Shown piece by piece: positions 1 to 7,513 of a stretch of DNA of 38,554 bases. Both the position numbers and the translations under genes were made by a program. This stretch comes from JBBIND01 sp037444075 (GTDB lineage: Bacteria; Acidobacteriota; Terriglobia; Bryobacterales; Bryobacteraceae). The DNA is taken from NCBI GenBank assembly GCA_037444075.1, contig JBBIND010000040.1, forward strand, positions 1 to 38,554, in the 5' to 3' direction. Below the pieces are notes generated by a model, which saw only the letters and a list, made by a program, of their open reading frames with translations, had not been told where the DNA came from and did no database searches. Every line of letters begins with the position of its first letter. The first letter of the stretch is position 1.

Positions 1-330
1 CTTTGCGTGCCGAAACCGCTGGCCGATTTCCTCATCCTCGACACGCTGCGCGCCAGCGGCGGCACGGCTCTGGCGGTCAGCGATACGGAAACCATGGAAG
101 CCGCCCGCCAGTTGGCGTCCGCGGAAGGGCTATTCGCGGCTCCGGAGGGCGCCGCCTGCGTCGCCGGGTTGAGCAAGTTAATGGCGGAGGGCTTCTTGAG
201 TCCGGAAGAGCGCATCGTCATCTGCAACACCGGTTGCGGCTTGAAGTACCAGGAAGCATATTCGATGAGCTACGGGTTGCCGGCGTCCGGAGAAGAAGCA
301 AAACTCGGCGGCCTGATTACACCGAGGTAG
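1..330 (+). CDS. Threonine synthase-like PLP enzyme, C-terminal fragment (5' end outside window)
   Basis: The reading frame is open from the first base and ends with TAG at 328-330, so only the last ~109 residues are present. The fragment carries the C-terminal features of threonine synthases of the fold-type II PLP family: a VPKPLADFLIL segment, a short alpha/beta stretch, an EGLFAAPEGAA segment typical of the end of the catalytic domain, and an ICNTGCGLK segment equivalent to the usual TG-GLK tail. The family converts O-phosphohomoserine to threonine in the cytoplasm. A complete, only distantly similar threonine synthase lies 440 bp downstream on the other strand, so this is probably a paralogue that may have a different substrate. 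The PLP-lysine region is missing from the window. Family assignment is fairly safe, exact substrate is not. Confidence 0.75.
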   Translation, partial: LCVPKPLADFLILDTLRASGGTALAVSDTETMEAARQLASAEGLFAAPEGAACVAGLSKLMAEGFLSPEERIVICNTGCGLKYQEAYSMSYGLPASGEEAKLGGLITPR

Positions 331-700
331 GCACGGAAGACCGAGAGCCGCCTCCGAAGTCCAGCAACGCCAACGTCATGCTCACGGCGCCCGCAACCGA
401 CGCCAACGCGGCCAGCGCGCGGAAACGGAGATTCCTGCCTCTCTGCCTGCGAAGACCGAAAGCGGCCAGCAGGAGCGTAGCAACTGCCAGACTGTGGACG
501 GTAGCCGACAGAGGTAGTGGAGCCGCTTCTCTCCCGGCCAATGCGGACCAATTGAATACGATGACGCTGCAACTGAGCAGGAGAGTGCTTACAATGGCGG
601 CCGTTAGAAGCGGATACACATCACTGCGCGAGGCGTCGGAACAGTCCTGACTGCAAGGGCTTGAAGATTGGAGCGACTCAGAGGGCACGTCCGGACTCAT
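317..700 (-). CDS. Small hypothetical membrane protein, three predicted helices
   Basis: This 127-residue frame starts with ATG at 700 and overlaps the end of the convergent threonine-synthase-like gene by 14 bp. After a Ser-rich hydrophilic N terminus (~30 residues) it has three strongly hydrophobic stretches separated by short charged loops: about residues 30-53, 63-84 and 92-112. I do not recognise the family. The ordered hydrophobic pattern and the tail-to-tail packing with the neighbour argue that it is a real gene rather than a chance frame. A near-perfect palindrome sits just upstream (717-735). No function is proposed. Confidence 0.5.
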   Translation of the reverse strand: MSPDVPSESLQSSSPCSQDCSDASRSDVYPLLTAAIVSTLLLSCSVIVFNWSALAGREAAPLPLSATVHSLAVATLLLAAFGLRRQRGRNLRFRALAALASVAGAVSMTLALLDFGGGSRSSVPTSV

Positions 701-716
701 CTATTCCTGCATCCCC

Positions 717-735
717 GTACTACAAGTAATAGTAC
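717..735. promoter_or_regulatory. Palindrome upstream of the small membrane protein gene
   Basis: GTACTA (717-722) and TAGTAC (730-735) form a perfect 6-bp inverted repeat with a 7-nt spacer; TACAAG is also directly repeated at 721-726 and 733-738. The patch is much more AT-rich than its surroundings and lies 17 bp upstream of the start codon at 700, a position suited to a repressor operator. No T-run follows, so it is not a classical terminator for thrC. Confidence 0.35.
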
Positions 736-767
736 AAGAATACCACTTCGCTTTGAAGGGATACCCG

Positions 768-2081
768 CTATTTGTTTTCAAGCAGATAGGCAATCTTGTC
801 GGGATCGTTCGGCACCACAACAGGACAGTTGGCAAAGTCAGACCGGATGGGATCCCCCGCCGGCGTGGCCAGCTTACTATTGTGATAGTGGTAAACGTAG
901 TCCGGATCCTTCAACAAGTTGCCTGTCAGGACCGCCACCACATTGGCTTCCGGGCGGACCAGTCCGTTAGCGACCAGTTTGCGCAAGCCGGCTAGAGTCG
1001 CCGCCGAGGCCGGCTCGCAGCCGATCCCTGCGCGGCCTATTTGTGCCTTGGCGTCGGCGATTTCCTGCTCTGAGACCTTTTCGACGATTCCCTGCGACGT
1101 CGCCACCTCGTGCCAAGCCTTCGGCCAGGAGACCGGATCCCCTATCCGTATGGCCGTAGCCAGAGTCTCCGGGTTGGCCACCGGCGAAAACGCCCCCTCA
1201 GCCGGCGACTGCATGAAATTGTAGAAGGGTGCTGCGCCCTCAGCCTGGACGACGGCCAAACGTGGCGACGTGGGAATCAGACGCGCCTCGACGAGTTCGC
1301 GCAGCGCCTTCCCGAAGGCGGAGACGTTCCCCAGGTTGCCACCAGGTAGAACAATCCATTCGGGCGGCTGCCAGCCCAGTTGATGCATCATCTCGATGAC
1401 GATGGTCTTTTGCCCCTCGATGCGGAAGGGGTTGATTGAATTGAGCAGGTAAATGCCCAGCCGATCAGCGAGGACACGCACCAGCGCCAGAATCTGGTCG
1501 AAGTTGGCTTCCACCTGCAGGGTCCGCGCTCCGTATTCAAGCGCCTGAGCCAGCTTGCCGTAAGAGATATTGCCGTGCGGGATGAAGATGATGGCTTGCA
1601 GTCCCGCTGCGGCGGCGTAGGCGGCCATGGAAGCTGAAGTATTGCCCGTGGAAACACAGGCAACCCTCGGCATGCCTAGACACTTCGCCTGGGTGACACC
1701 GCAGGTCATCCCGTTGTCCTTGAATGACCCGGTCGGATTGAAGCCCTGGTGCTTGAAACGGAGACGGTCCAACCCGGCGTAGGAGGCGGCCTGAGGGGCA
1801 TCCAACACGGGCGTATTGCCTTCCGCCAGTGAAACTACGCAGCTGAAGTCGTCCACGAAACCCAGCAGTTCGCGGTAGCGCCAGACGCCGCTGCGGTCGA
1901 GCGGCTCGTTGCTCATGCGGCGTTCGCGCCAGAGTTGTTTCAGGGCTTGGGGCGGACTCTGCGGGCTGGGACAAGCGGCCTCCAGCAATCCACCGCAATG
2001 AGGGCAGTTGTAGATCACTTCCCGGATGCCGAACCGAGCGCGGCAGGAAGGCTGGAAACATACTAGTTCCGCTGTAACCAT
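768..2081 (-). CDS. thrC: Threonine synthase
   Basis: A 437-residue cytoplasmic PLP enzyme catalysing the last step of threonine synthesis, O-phospho-L-homoserine to L-threonine. The N terminus holds a zinc-ribbon-like motif (Cys8, Cys13, Cys26, Cys29) seen in many threonine synthases of this class. The PLP Schiff-base lysine is Lys121 in NPTGSFKDNG. An STGNTSAS phosphate-binding loop and a glycine-rich PGGNLGNVSA segment follow, and the C terminus has the usual VLTGNLLKDP. Length is normal. The start at 2081 is favoured because the zinc ribbon needs the complete N terminus and a TATAAT hexamer lies only 9 nt upstream. The gene is divergent from the dehydrogenase at 2118, with only 36 bp between start codons. 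Confidence 0.93.
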   Translation of the reverse strand: MVTAELVCFQPSCRARFGIREVIYNCPHCGGLLEAACPSPQSPPQALKQLWRERRMSNEPLDRSGVWRYRELLGFVDDFSCVVSLAEGNTPVLDAPQAASYAGLDRLRFKHQGFNPTGSFKDNGMTCGVTQAKCLGMPRVACVSTGNTSASMAAYAAAAGLQAIIFIPHGNISYGKLAQALEYGARTLQVEANFDQILALVRVLADRLGIYLLNSINPFRIEGQKTIVIEMMHQLGWQPPEWIVLPGGNLGNVSAFGKALRELVEARLIPTSPRLAVVQAEGAAPFYNFMQSPAEGAFSPVANPETLATAIRIGDPVSWPKAWHEVATSQGIVEKVSEQEIADAKAQIGRAGIGCEPASAATLAGLRKLVANGLVRPEANVVAVLTGNLLKDPDYVYHYHNSKLATPAGDPIRSDFANCPVVVPNDPDKIAYLLENK

Positions 2082-2090
2082 GAATCACCG

Positions 2091-2098
2091 ATTATACT
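2091..2098. promoter_or_regulatory. Symmetric -10 element shared by divergent thrC and dehydrogenase genes
   Basis: The octamer ATTATACT reads TATAAT on the minus strand (2096-2091, 9 nt before the thrC start codon) and TATACT on the plus strand (2093-2098, 19 nt before the dehydrogenase start). The whole intergenic space is 36 bp, so both promoters must lie here or inside the opposing gene. I saw no convincing -35 hexamer on either side. The thrC spacing implies a leaderless or nearly leaderless transcript. Confidence 0.5.
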
Positions 2099-2117
2099 GA
2101 GTGGCACGAGTCGCACG

Positions 2118-3074
2118 ATGATCGCTGTTCACCTGGAAGAAGGGCAAATCAACATACGCCACAGGCGGAAGCCCCGGCGACCCGGCGGCCACGCTCTGAT
2201 ACGGCTGCGCCAGGGCGGCATCTGCAATACCGACCTCGAACTGTTGCGCGGGTACTCCGGATTTTCCGGCACGCCGGGACACGAGTTTGTGGGTGAGGTC
2301 GTCGCGGCCGATTCTCAGCGCTGGCTGGGCAAACGGGTAGTGGGCGAGATCAACCTGGCTTGCGGAGCCTGCTCCTGGTGCGAAAGTGGATTGGGAAGGC
2401 ACTGTCCTCAGCGGAGCGTGGTGGGAATCGTGCGGCACGCAGGGGCTTTCTCTGAGTACTTTACGCTCCCTGAGGAGAATCTGCACACTGTTCCACGGGC
2501 GGTGTCCGACGAGCACGCCGTCTTTGCGGAACCAGTGGCGGCCGCTTGCGAAATCCTGGACCAGGTGAAGATCCCGAAAGGCGCCGAGGTGGCTGTGTTA
2601 GGGGACGGCAAGCTCGGCCTGCTCATCAGCCAGGTGTTGAAGCTGCACGGCGCGGATGCGCATCTTTACGGGCGGCATCCGGAAAAGCTGAGCATCGCGC
2701 AAAGGGCGGGCGTGCGCTGCTTCCCGGAGGGCGGCGAGCGCCGGGCTGGCCACTACGGGTGGGTAGTGGAGGCCACCGGTTCAGCACAAGGACTTCAGAC
2801 CGCCGTAAGCATGACGCAACCCCGCGGCTTCGTGGTGCTCAAATCGACGGTTGCCGGCGCCGTGAGTCTGGATACTGCTCCGGTCGTGGTGAATGAGATC
2901 ACGGTGGTGGGCTCGCGCTGCGGGCGCTTTGAGCCAGCATTGAGGCTGCTGGCGAGCGGCAGGCTGAGGCTGGATGAAATGATCTCGGCGCGGTATCCGC
3001 TTTCAGAAGCCGTTCGGGCCTTCGAGCGGGCGCAGCGCCGGGGGACCCTCAAAGTGCTGCTACAGGCCGGTTGA
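2118..3074 (+). CDS. Zinc-dependent medium-chain alcohol/polyol dehydrogenase
   Basis: A 318-residue member of the medium-chain dehydrogenase/reductase family, NAD(P)-linked oxidation of an alcohol or polyol. The N-terminal GroES-like domain has catalytic zinc ligands in GICNTD (Cys36) and TPGHEF (His55-Glu56). The structural-zinc lobe shows four cysteines, Cys82, Cys85, Cys88 and Cys96. The Rossmann domain starts near residue 157 with VAVLGDGKLGLL. The protein is shorter than typical threonine or sorbitol dehydrogenases (~340-350). The substrate cannot be read from the sequence. Its closeness to threonine synthases makes a threonine-3-dehydrogenase-like role imaginable but unproven. The 3' end overlaps the convergent agmatine deiminase gene by 15 bp. 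Confidence 0.85.
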   Translation: MIAVHLEEGQINIRHRRKPRRPGGHALIRLRQGGICNTDLELLRGYSGFSGTPGHEFVGEVVAADSQRWLGKRVVGEINLACGACSWCESGLGRHCPQRSVVGIVRHAGAFSEYFTLPEENLHTVPRAVSDEHAVFAEPVAAACEILDQVKIPKGAEVAVLGDGKLGLLISQVLKLHGADAHLYGRHPEKLSIAQRAGVRCFPEGGERRAGHYGWVVEATGSAQGLQTAVSMTQPRGFVVLKSTVAGAVSLDTAPVVVNEITVVGSRCGRFEPALRLLASGRLRLDEMISARYPLSEAVRAFERAQRRGTLKVLLQAG

Positions 3075-4100
3075 CGCGGCAGGCTGCTGCTGCGTCATGC
3101 AGTGCAGCGTTCCCAATCCGAGCACGAGGTCGAGGCTGTGCACGCCCACCACGGAGTGCTGCGGGAACACGCGCGCCAGCGTGCCGAGAGCGATGCGGTC
3201 CTTGGCGTCATTGAAGGTGGGCACCAGCACCAGCCGGTTAGCGATATAGAAATTGAGGTAGCTTGCCGGGAGCCGTTGGCGGTCGAAATAGATGGGATCC
3301 GGCATAGGCAAGCTGATGATGCGCAGCGCGTTGCCAGCCTCGTCACGCATGCGGCGCAGGCGGGCGAAGTTCTCGCGTAGTGGCTCGTAGTTGGGGTCCT
3401 GAGGGTCGGATTCGAGCGCGGCCACCACAGTGCTGGGACCAGCGAACCGGGCGATGTCGTCGATGTGGCCGTGCGTGTCGTCGCCCTCAATGCCACGATT
3501 CAGCCACAATACGTTGACGGCGCCCAGGTATCGCGCCATGAGAGCCTCCATCTGCCCCCGGTCCAAGGACGGGTTGCGGCCCTGTATGGGGCTCAGCAGG
3601 CACTCTTCCGTGGTGAGCAGCGAGCCCCGGCCGTTCACATCGATGCCCCCGCCTTCCAGCACCGCGCCCGGCTCGAGCAGTTTCATACTAAGGCGCTCTG
3701 CGATGAAATTCGGCACCGCATCATCCAATTGCCAGTTGGTGTACTTGGCCCAGGCGTTGAATTTCCAGTTGACCGCGGAAAGATGGCCGGATTTGTCGCG
3801 GACGAACACCGGCCCGTAGTCCCGGACCCAACTGCGGTTGGTGGGACAAGCGTAGAACTCGACGGCGCCTATGTCGGCGCCGACCTTGGTGAGATAGCGC
3901 CTGGCTTTCTCGGCTGCCTCGCGGCCCTGAACCAGGATGCGGACGCGCTCAACGCGCGCAAGCAGCCTGACGATGTCCGCATAGACCCAGGGGATGGGGG
4001 CGAATTTTCCGGGCCAGTCCCCCAACTCGTGGGGCCAGGCCAACCATGTGGCTTCGTGCTCCTCCCACTCGGCGGGCATGCGGTAGGTAGCTGGCTTCAT
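3060..4100 (-). CDS. aguA: Agmatine deiminase
   Basis: A 346-residue member of the peptidylarginine-deiminase/agmatine deiminase family, hydrolysing agmatine to N-carbamoylputrescine and ammonia. Family landmarks are all visible: RSWVRDYGPVFV (Asp94), LEGGGIDVNGRGS with the acidic residue near 149, HGHIDDIARF (His210, His212) and the catalytic cysteine Cys334 in GTLHCMTQQ near the C terminus. Its ATG overlaps the stop of the upstream carbamoylputrescine amidase gene by 4 bp, so the two are translationally coupled and form a complete arginine-decarboxylase-route module for putrescine, without speA in view. The C-terminal end overlaps the convergent dehydrogenase gene. Confidence 0.92.
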   Translation of the reverse strand: MKPATYRMPAEWEEHEATWLAWPHELGDWPGKFAPIPWVYADIVRLLARVERVRILVQGREAAEKARRYLTKVGADIGAVEFYACPTNRSWVRDYGPVFVRDKSGHLSAVNWKFNAWAKYTNWQLDDAVPNFIAERLSMKLLEPGAVLEGGGIDVNGRGSLLTTEECLLSPIQGRNPSLDRGQMEALMARYLGAVNVLWLNRGIEGDDTHGHIDDIARFAGPSTVVAALESDPQDPNYEPLRENFARLRRMRDEAGNALRIISLPMPDPIYFDRQRLPASYLNFYIANRLVLVPTFNDAKDRIALGTLARVFPQHSVVGVHSLDLVLGLGTLHCMTQQQPAASTGL

Positions 4101-4987
4101 TCATTCCACCGCTTCAGAATATCCGAGTAGGCGTCGATCCGGCGGTCCCTCAGGAAGGGCCAATTACGGCGCACCTCTTCGATGCGACGCGGGTCGCATT
4201 CGGCGAGCAGAGTCTCTTCATTCGAAACGCTCGCCTCAGCCACCACCTGGCCAAAAGGATCAGCCACGAACGAGGATCCCCAGAATTCCAGCCCGGCTTC
4301 CGGAGGTCCTTCAAAGCCTACACGGTTGACGGCAGCCACATAGACTCCATTCGCGATGGCGTGTCCGCGTTGAACTGTACGCCAGGCGTCTCTCTGCCCT
4401 GCCCCGTGTGTTTCCTTCTCGCTGGAGTGCCAGCCGATAGCGGTGGGATAGAAGAGTATGTTCGCCCCGGTAAGGCTGGCCAGGCGGGCTCCCTCCGGAT
4501 ACCACTGATCCCAACAGACGAGGACCGCGACGCGGCCGAAGCGGGTGTCAAAACCGGGGAAGCCCAGGTCACCCGGCGTGAAGTAGAACTTCTCGTAGTA
4601 AAGCGGGTCATCGGGGATGTGCATCTTGCGGTAAATCCCCGGCATGGAACCGTCTGCATCCAGAATGACGGCCGTATTGTGATACAGGCCCGGAGCACGG
4701 CGCTCAAACAAAGACCCCACGATGACCACACCCAGTTCGGCGGCCAGTTTCGACAGCAACTCCGTAGTGGGTCCCGGAATCGGCTCCGCCAGTGCGAACA
4801 ACTCCTGGCGCTCTTCCCGGCAGAAGTACTGGGAACGGAAAAGCTCCTGCAAACAAATGACTTGCGCGCCCTGACCAGCCGCCTCACGAATGCGCCAGGC
4901 GGCCTTGGCCAGATTCTCGTTGGGATCCAGCGAGCAAGCCATCTGGATCAATCCAATGACCATGGGAGAGTCGTTCGGTCGGGCCAT
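4097..4987 (-). CDS. aguB: N-carbamoylputrescine amidase
   Basis: A 296-residue nitrilase-superfamily amidohydrolase converting N-carbamoylputrescine to putrescine, CO2 and ammonia. The catalytic triad is plain: Glu48 in CLQELF, Lys121 in YRKMHIPDDP and Cys158 in VLVCWDQWYPE. The QELFRSQYFC segment after the glutamate is typical of AguB rather than of generic nitrilases. It is the first gene of the aguB-aguA pair and shares an ATGA overlap with aguA. A 24-bp gap separates its start from the stop of the heparinase-like gene upstream on the same strand, so co-transcription with that gene is possible. The start at 4987 has no strong Shine-Dalgarno. Confidence 0.92.
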   Translation of the reverse strand: MARPNDSPMVIGLIQMACSLDPNENLAKAAWRIREAAGQGAQVICLQELFRSQYFCREERQELFALAEPIPGPTTELLSKLAAELGVVIVGSLFERRAPGLYHNTAVILDADGSMPGIYRKMHIPDDPLYYEKFYFTPGDLGFPGFDTRFGRVAVLVCWDQWYPEGARLASLTGANILFYPTAIGWHSSEKETHGAGQRDAWRTVQRGHAIANGVYVAAVNRVGFEGPPEAGLEFWGSSFVADPFGQVVAEASVSNEETLLAECDPRRIEEVRRNWPFLRDRRIDAYSDILKRWNE

Positions 4988-5011
4988 CTGTCTATTGTCT
5001 CGTACGCCGCC

Positions 5012-7399
5012 TTAAACGCCGAATGTTTCCGCCGCTGCACCCTTCGGCTGCCAGCGCGCGAAGATCTTCCTCTCCGCTGGCACACCGGCCGGGGGAGCGG
5101 CTTCGGTTGAGTACTGCACCCACGCTTCCCCTGCCCCTCGAGAGGTTTCCAGCCGGATGCCGGACCAACCCGCGTGAGCCAGGGGCTGAGCCTCGAAGCC
5201 CTCGTCCTTTCCGCGGACCACAATTGAGGCGGCGATACGTAACCGCGCAGCCTGTCGCCGGGTGGCGGCTCTGAAGTGCCAGTGGTTGGGCATCTGCGTG
5301 TGGTACTCGGGCGGATTGCCTTCGTTGAAGGGCGTGTCGAATTGATCCGTCTGGTGGAAGCTGAGGCCTGCGTCACACGACAGGCGCACGGTGAGAGAGG
5401 CGTCGCCGCGCGTCGAGACGACCATCTGCTGCGCCTCATCCACACTCATCTTCTCGAGCGCATGCAGCAGCCACTCGTAGCCCGCGGGCTGTGGAGCTTC
5501 CAACTCGTCCAGCAACACGAAGACGCCGGGACGCAGGAACAGGATGTGCCGCCGGAAGCCGGTCAGTTTTCCCCCGTAGGCGGCTGCCGCATCACCGCAA
5601 ACGTAGCTTAGCGCCTGCTGGTGCCTGAAACCACTAATCCGGCCTTTCGCCCAAGGTTCGCGCACCACCTGCCCCTGGCCATCCACCAGAACACAGTTGT
5701 GCGCCTTGGTCTGCCGCGTCCACTGAGCGTGATGCGGCATTCCGTAAGCGGGTCCGTAGTGGCCGCTGGGAACGGCTAAGGCTCGCCCGCCCTTCAGGAT
5801 GGCAAAGGCGTTCTGGTCGCCGTGACTATGGCTGACGCTGCCGTAGGGGCTGCTCTTGAACAGCAGAAACGTGTCTTCGTGAGGGCGGTCCAAGGCTCCG
5901 TGCAGCGCAGCCCAACCGACGCCTCTGAATTGCGCCGCGAAAGGCAAGCGCGTGGGCGGAGCGGCCTTGACGTTGTCTTCGGTGAGCATTCCGATCAGCG
6001 GATCCGACCCCACGGCGGAGTCACCGGTCTGCTCAGCCCACCAGAGGCTGGCCGAATCGCTGAAACGGCGCCCGTGGTGGGTCATCAAAGCCGCTCCCTG
6101 AGCGCCCACACCTCCCCGGTCCCCGCCGTCTCCGAACGGGCGCACCTCGCCCACGGGCGACGTGCAATAGAGGAAGAACCGGCGCACGTTGCGGAAGAAG
6201 GGCCGCCGGTAGAGATCGAAACCCGTGCCCGTGCGCAGAGATTCGATCGCGGGCAGGTACAGGGAGTTGTAGGAGAGAGCGTAGCTGACGCCTTCCGCCC
6301 AGCCGCCGTCGGCATCACCCCAATGCGGATAGAAGGTGGTCAGGGCGCGCAGTGAATAGTCAAGCCACTCGTGGGAGTCCGGCGCTTCGTCTTTGACAAC
6401 CACGGCGTATTCCGTGAGGTAGGCAATCATACGGCCGTTGTGGCTTTCGGCCGGCGTTGCCAAGTAATCAGCCTTCTTGAGTCGCGTCAGCACCTGCCGG
6501 GCGCGGTCGATGGTCATCTGGCGCACGCGCGCGCGCTCGTTCTCATCAAGCAGCGGGTAAAGCCAGTCGTAGGCGCGGTGCCCGTGGCGGGCCATGCTCA
6601 AGCCGGGTTCGCCGCCGAAAGGCGAGCTGACGGACATGGGACCTTCCACGCCCCAGCTTTCCACTTCGAGCAGGATCTTCTTCGCCGCCAAGCCGTATCG
6701 CTCATCGCCCGAAAGCAGGTAGGCGAGCGTGAGCACGCTCATGCCCGCGTCGATCACCCGGCGGAAATCACGGAAGTAAAACGTGTAGCCCATGCGCTGG
6801 CGGACCGGGCCATCGAACGTGTGATAGCGCGGAGGCTCGGGCAGCGGCGTGGCGAGAGCCTTTTCAGCCATGGGACGCAACTGCTCCCAGGCTCGCCGCC
6901 GGCCGGCTTTCAGAGACTGCCGGAGTTTGGGCAGCTCGGCTGCGGTGAAGATGTAGCGCGGGTGGGCTCCGGGAAGCCGCGCAATCAGTGCCCGCGGGTC
7001 TTCCCACGGCAAAGAAGGCAGTTGGCCTGTGACTTCAAACCGCCACTCACCGCGACGGTCCAGCACTTTGCCGGAAGCATCCACGGCTTCCACATTCCAG
7101 CGGTAAGCGCCGCGCGGAAAGGTTTTGTCCGGCAAGCAAACCGGGTCTTTTAGATCCGCGGCCTCAAAGACCACCGCCCCGGAGGCGTCTTGCACGCTCA
7201 GCCTGTACGTTGAAGCGCCTCGGGCGCGCCACCACGCAAACCCGGGCGGATTTACGCGGACGGATTCCTCATTCCCGGGGCAAGGTACGAGCGCTCTCGT
7301 AGGTGCTTCCTTGGGGAAAGCGGCGGTCTCGCCGGCGAGAGACGGCAATCCGGCCAAAGGCGCCGCGGCAACGTGCAGTAGTCCTCTGCGAGTGATCAT
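5012..7399 (-). CDS. Secreted heparinase II/III-type polysaccharide lyase-like protein
   Basis: A 795-residue protein. I choose ATG at 7399 (MITRRGLLHV) instead of the longer open frame because GGAGG lies 6 nt upstream and the resulting N terminus is a Tat-like signal (RRGLL followed by AAAPLAGLPSLAGE). After the signal comes a beta-sandwich-like stretch (~40-130) and then an alpha-helical toroid region (~135-430, with HPRYIFTAAELPKLRQ and a run of Trp/Tyr-rich helices) of the DUF4962/heparinase N-terminal kind. A heparinase II/III-like beta domain follows (SHSHGDQNAFAILKGG and HNCVLVDGQGQ motifs). Such proteins cleave uronic-acid-containing polysaccharides in the periplasm. The gene lies just downstream of a TonB-dependent receptor gene on the same strand but behind a terminator. 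Substrate unknown. Confidence 0.8.
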   Translation of the reverse strand: MITRRGLLHVAAAPLAGLPSLAGETAAFPKEAPTRALVPCPGNEESVRVNPPGFAWWRARGASTYRLSVQDASGAVVFEAADLKDPVCLPDKTFPRGAYRWNVEAVDASGKVLDRRGEWRFEVTGQLPSLPWEDPRALIARLPGAHPRYIFTAAELPKLRQSLKAGRRRAWEQLRPMAEKALATPLPEPPRYHTFDGPVRQRMGYTFYFRDFRRVIDAGMSVLTLAYLLSGDERYGLAAKKILLEVESWGVEGPMSVSSPFGGEPGLSMARHGHRAYDWLYPLLDENERARVRQMTIDRARQVLTRLKKADYLATPAESHNGRMIAYLTEYAVVVKDEAPDSHEWLDYSLRALTTFYPHWGDADGGWAEGVSYALSYNSLYLPAIESLRTGTGFDLYRRPFFRNVRRFFLYCTSPVGEVRPFGDGGDRGGVGAQGAALMTHHGRRFSDSASLWWAEQTGDSAVGSDPLIGMLTEDNVKAAPPTRLPFAAQFRGVGWAALHGALDRPHEDTFLLFKSSPYGSVSHSHGDQNAFAILKGGRALAVPSGHYGPAYGMPHHAQWTRQTKAHNCVLVDGQGQVVREPWAKGRISGFRHQQALSYVCGDAAAAYGGKLTGFRRHILFLRPGVFVLLDELEAPQPAGYEWLLHALEKMSVDEAQQMVVSTRGDASLTVRLSCDAGLSFHQTDQFDTPFNEGNPPEYHTQMPNHWHFRAATRRQAARLRIAASIVVRGKDEGFEAQPLAHAGWSGIRLETSRGAGEAWVQYSTEAAPPAGVPAERKIFARWQPKGAAAETFGV

Positions 7400-7439
7400 G
7401 GAGCCTCCAGACCACTCGCAATCATACCCCAACGCCAAC

Positions 7440-7485
7440 AAAAAAGAGGGCGCCGGATCCGCCTTTCAGCAGGTCCCGCGCCCTC
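7440..7485 (-). terminator. Rho-independent terminator after the TonB-dependent receptor gene
   Basis: On the minus strand GAGGGCGC (7485-7478) pairs with GCGCCCTC (7453-7446) over 8 bp and is followed at once by six T residues (7445-7440). It lies 28 bp beyond the receptor stop codon and 41 bp before the start of the heparinase-like gene. It would therefore separate or attenuate transcription between the two. Confidence 0.8.
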
Positions 7486-7513
7486 GACGGCGTGTGAGAA
7501 GTCCAGCTGTGAG

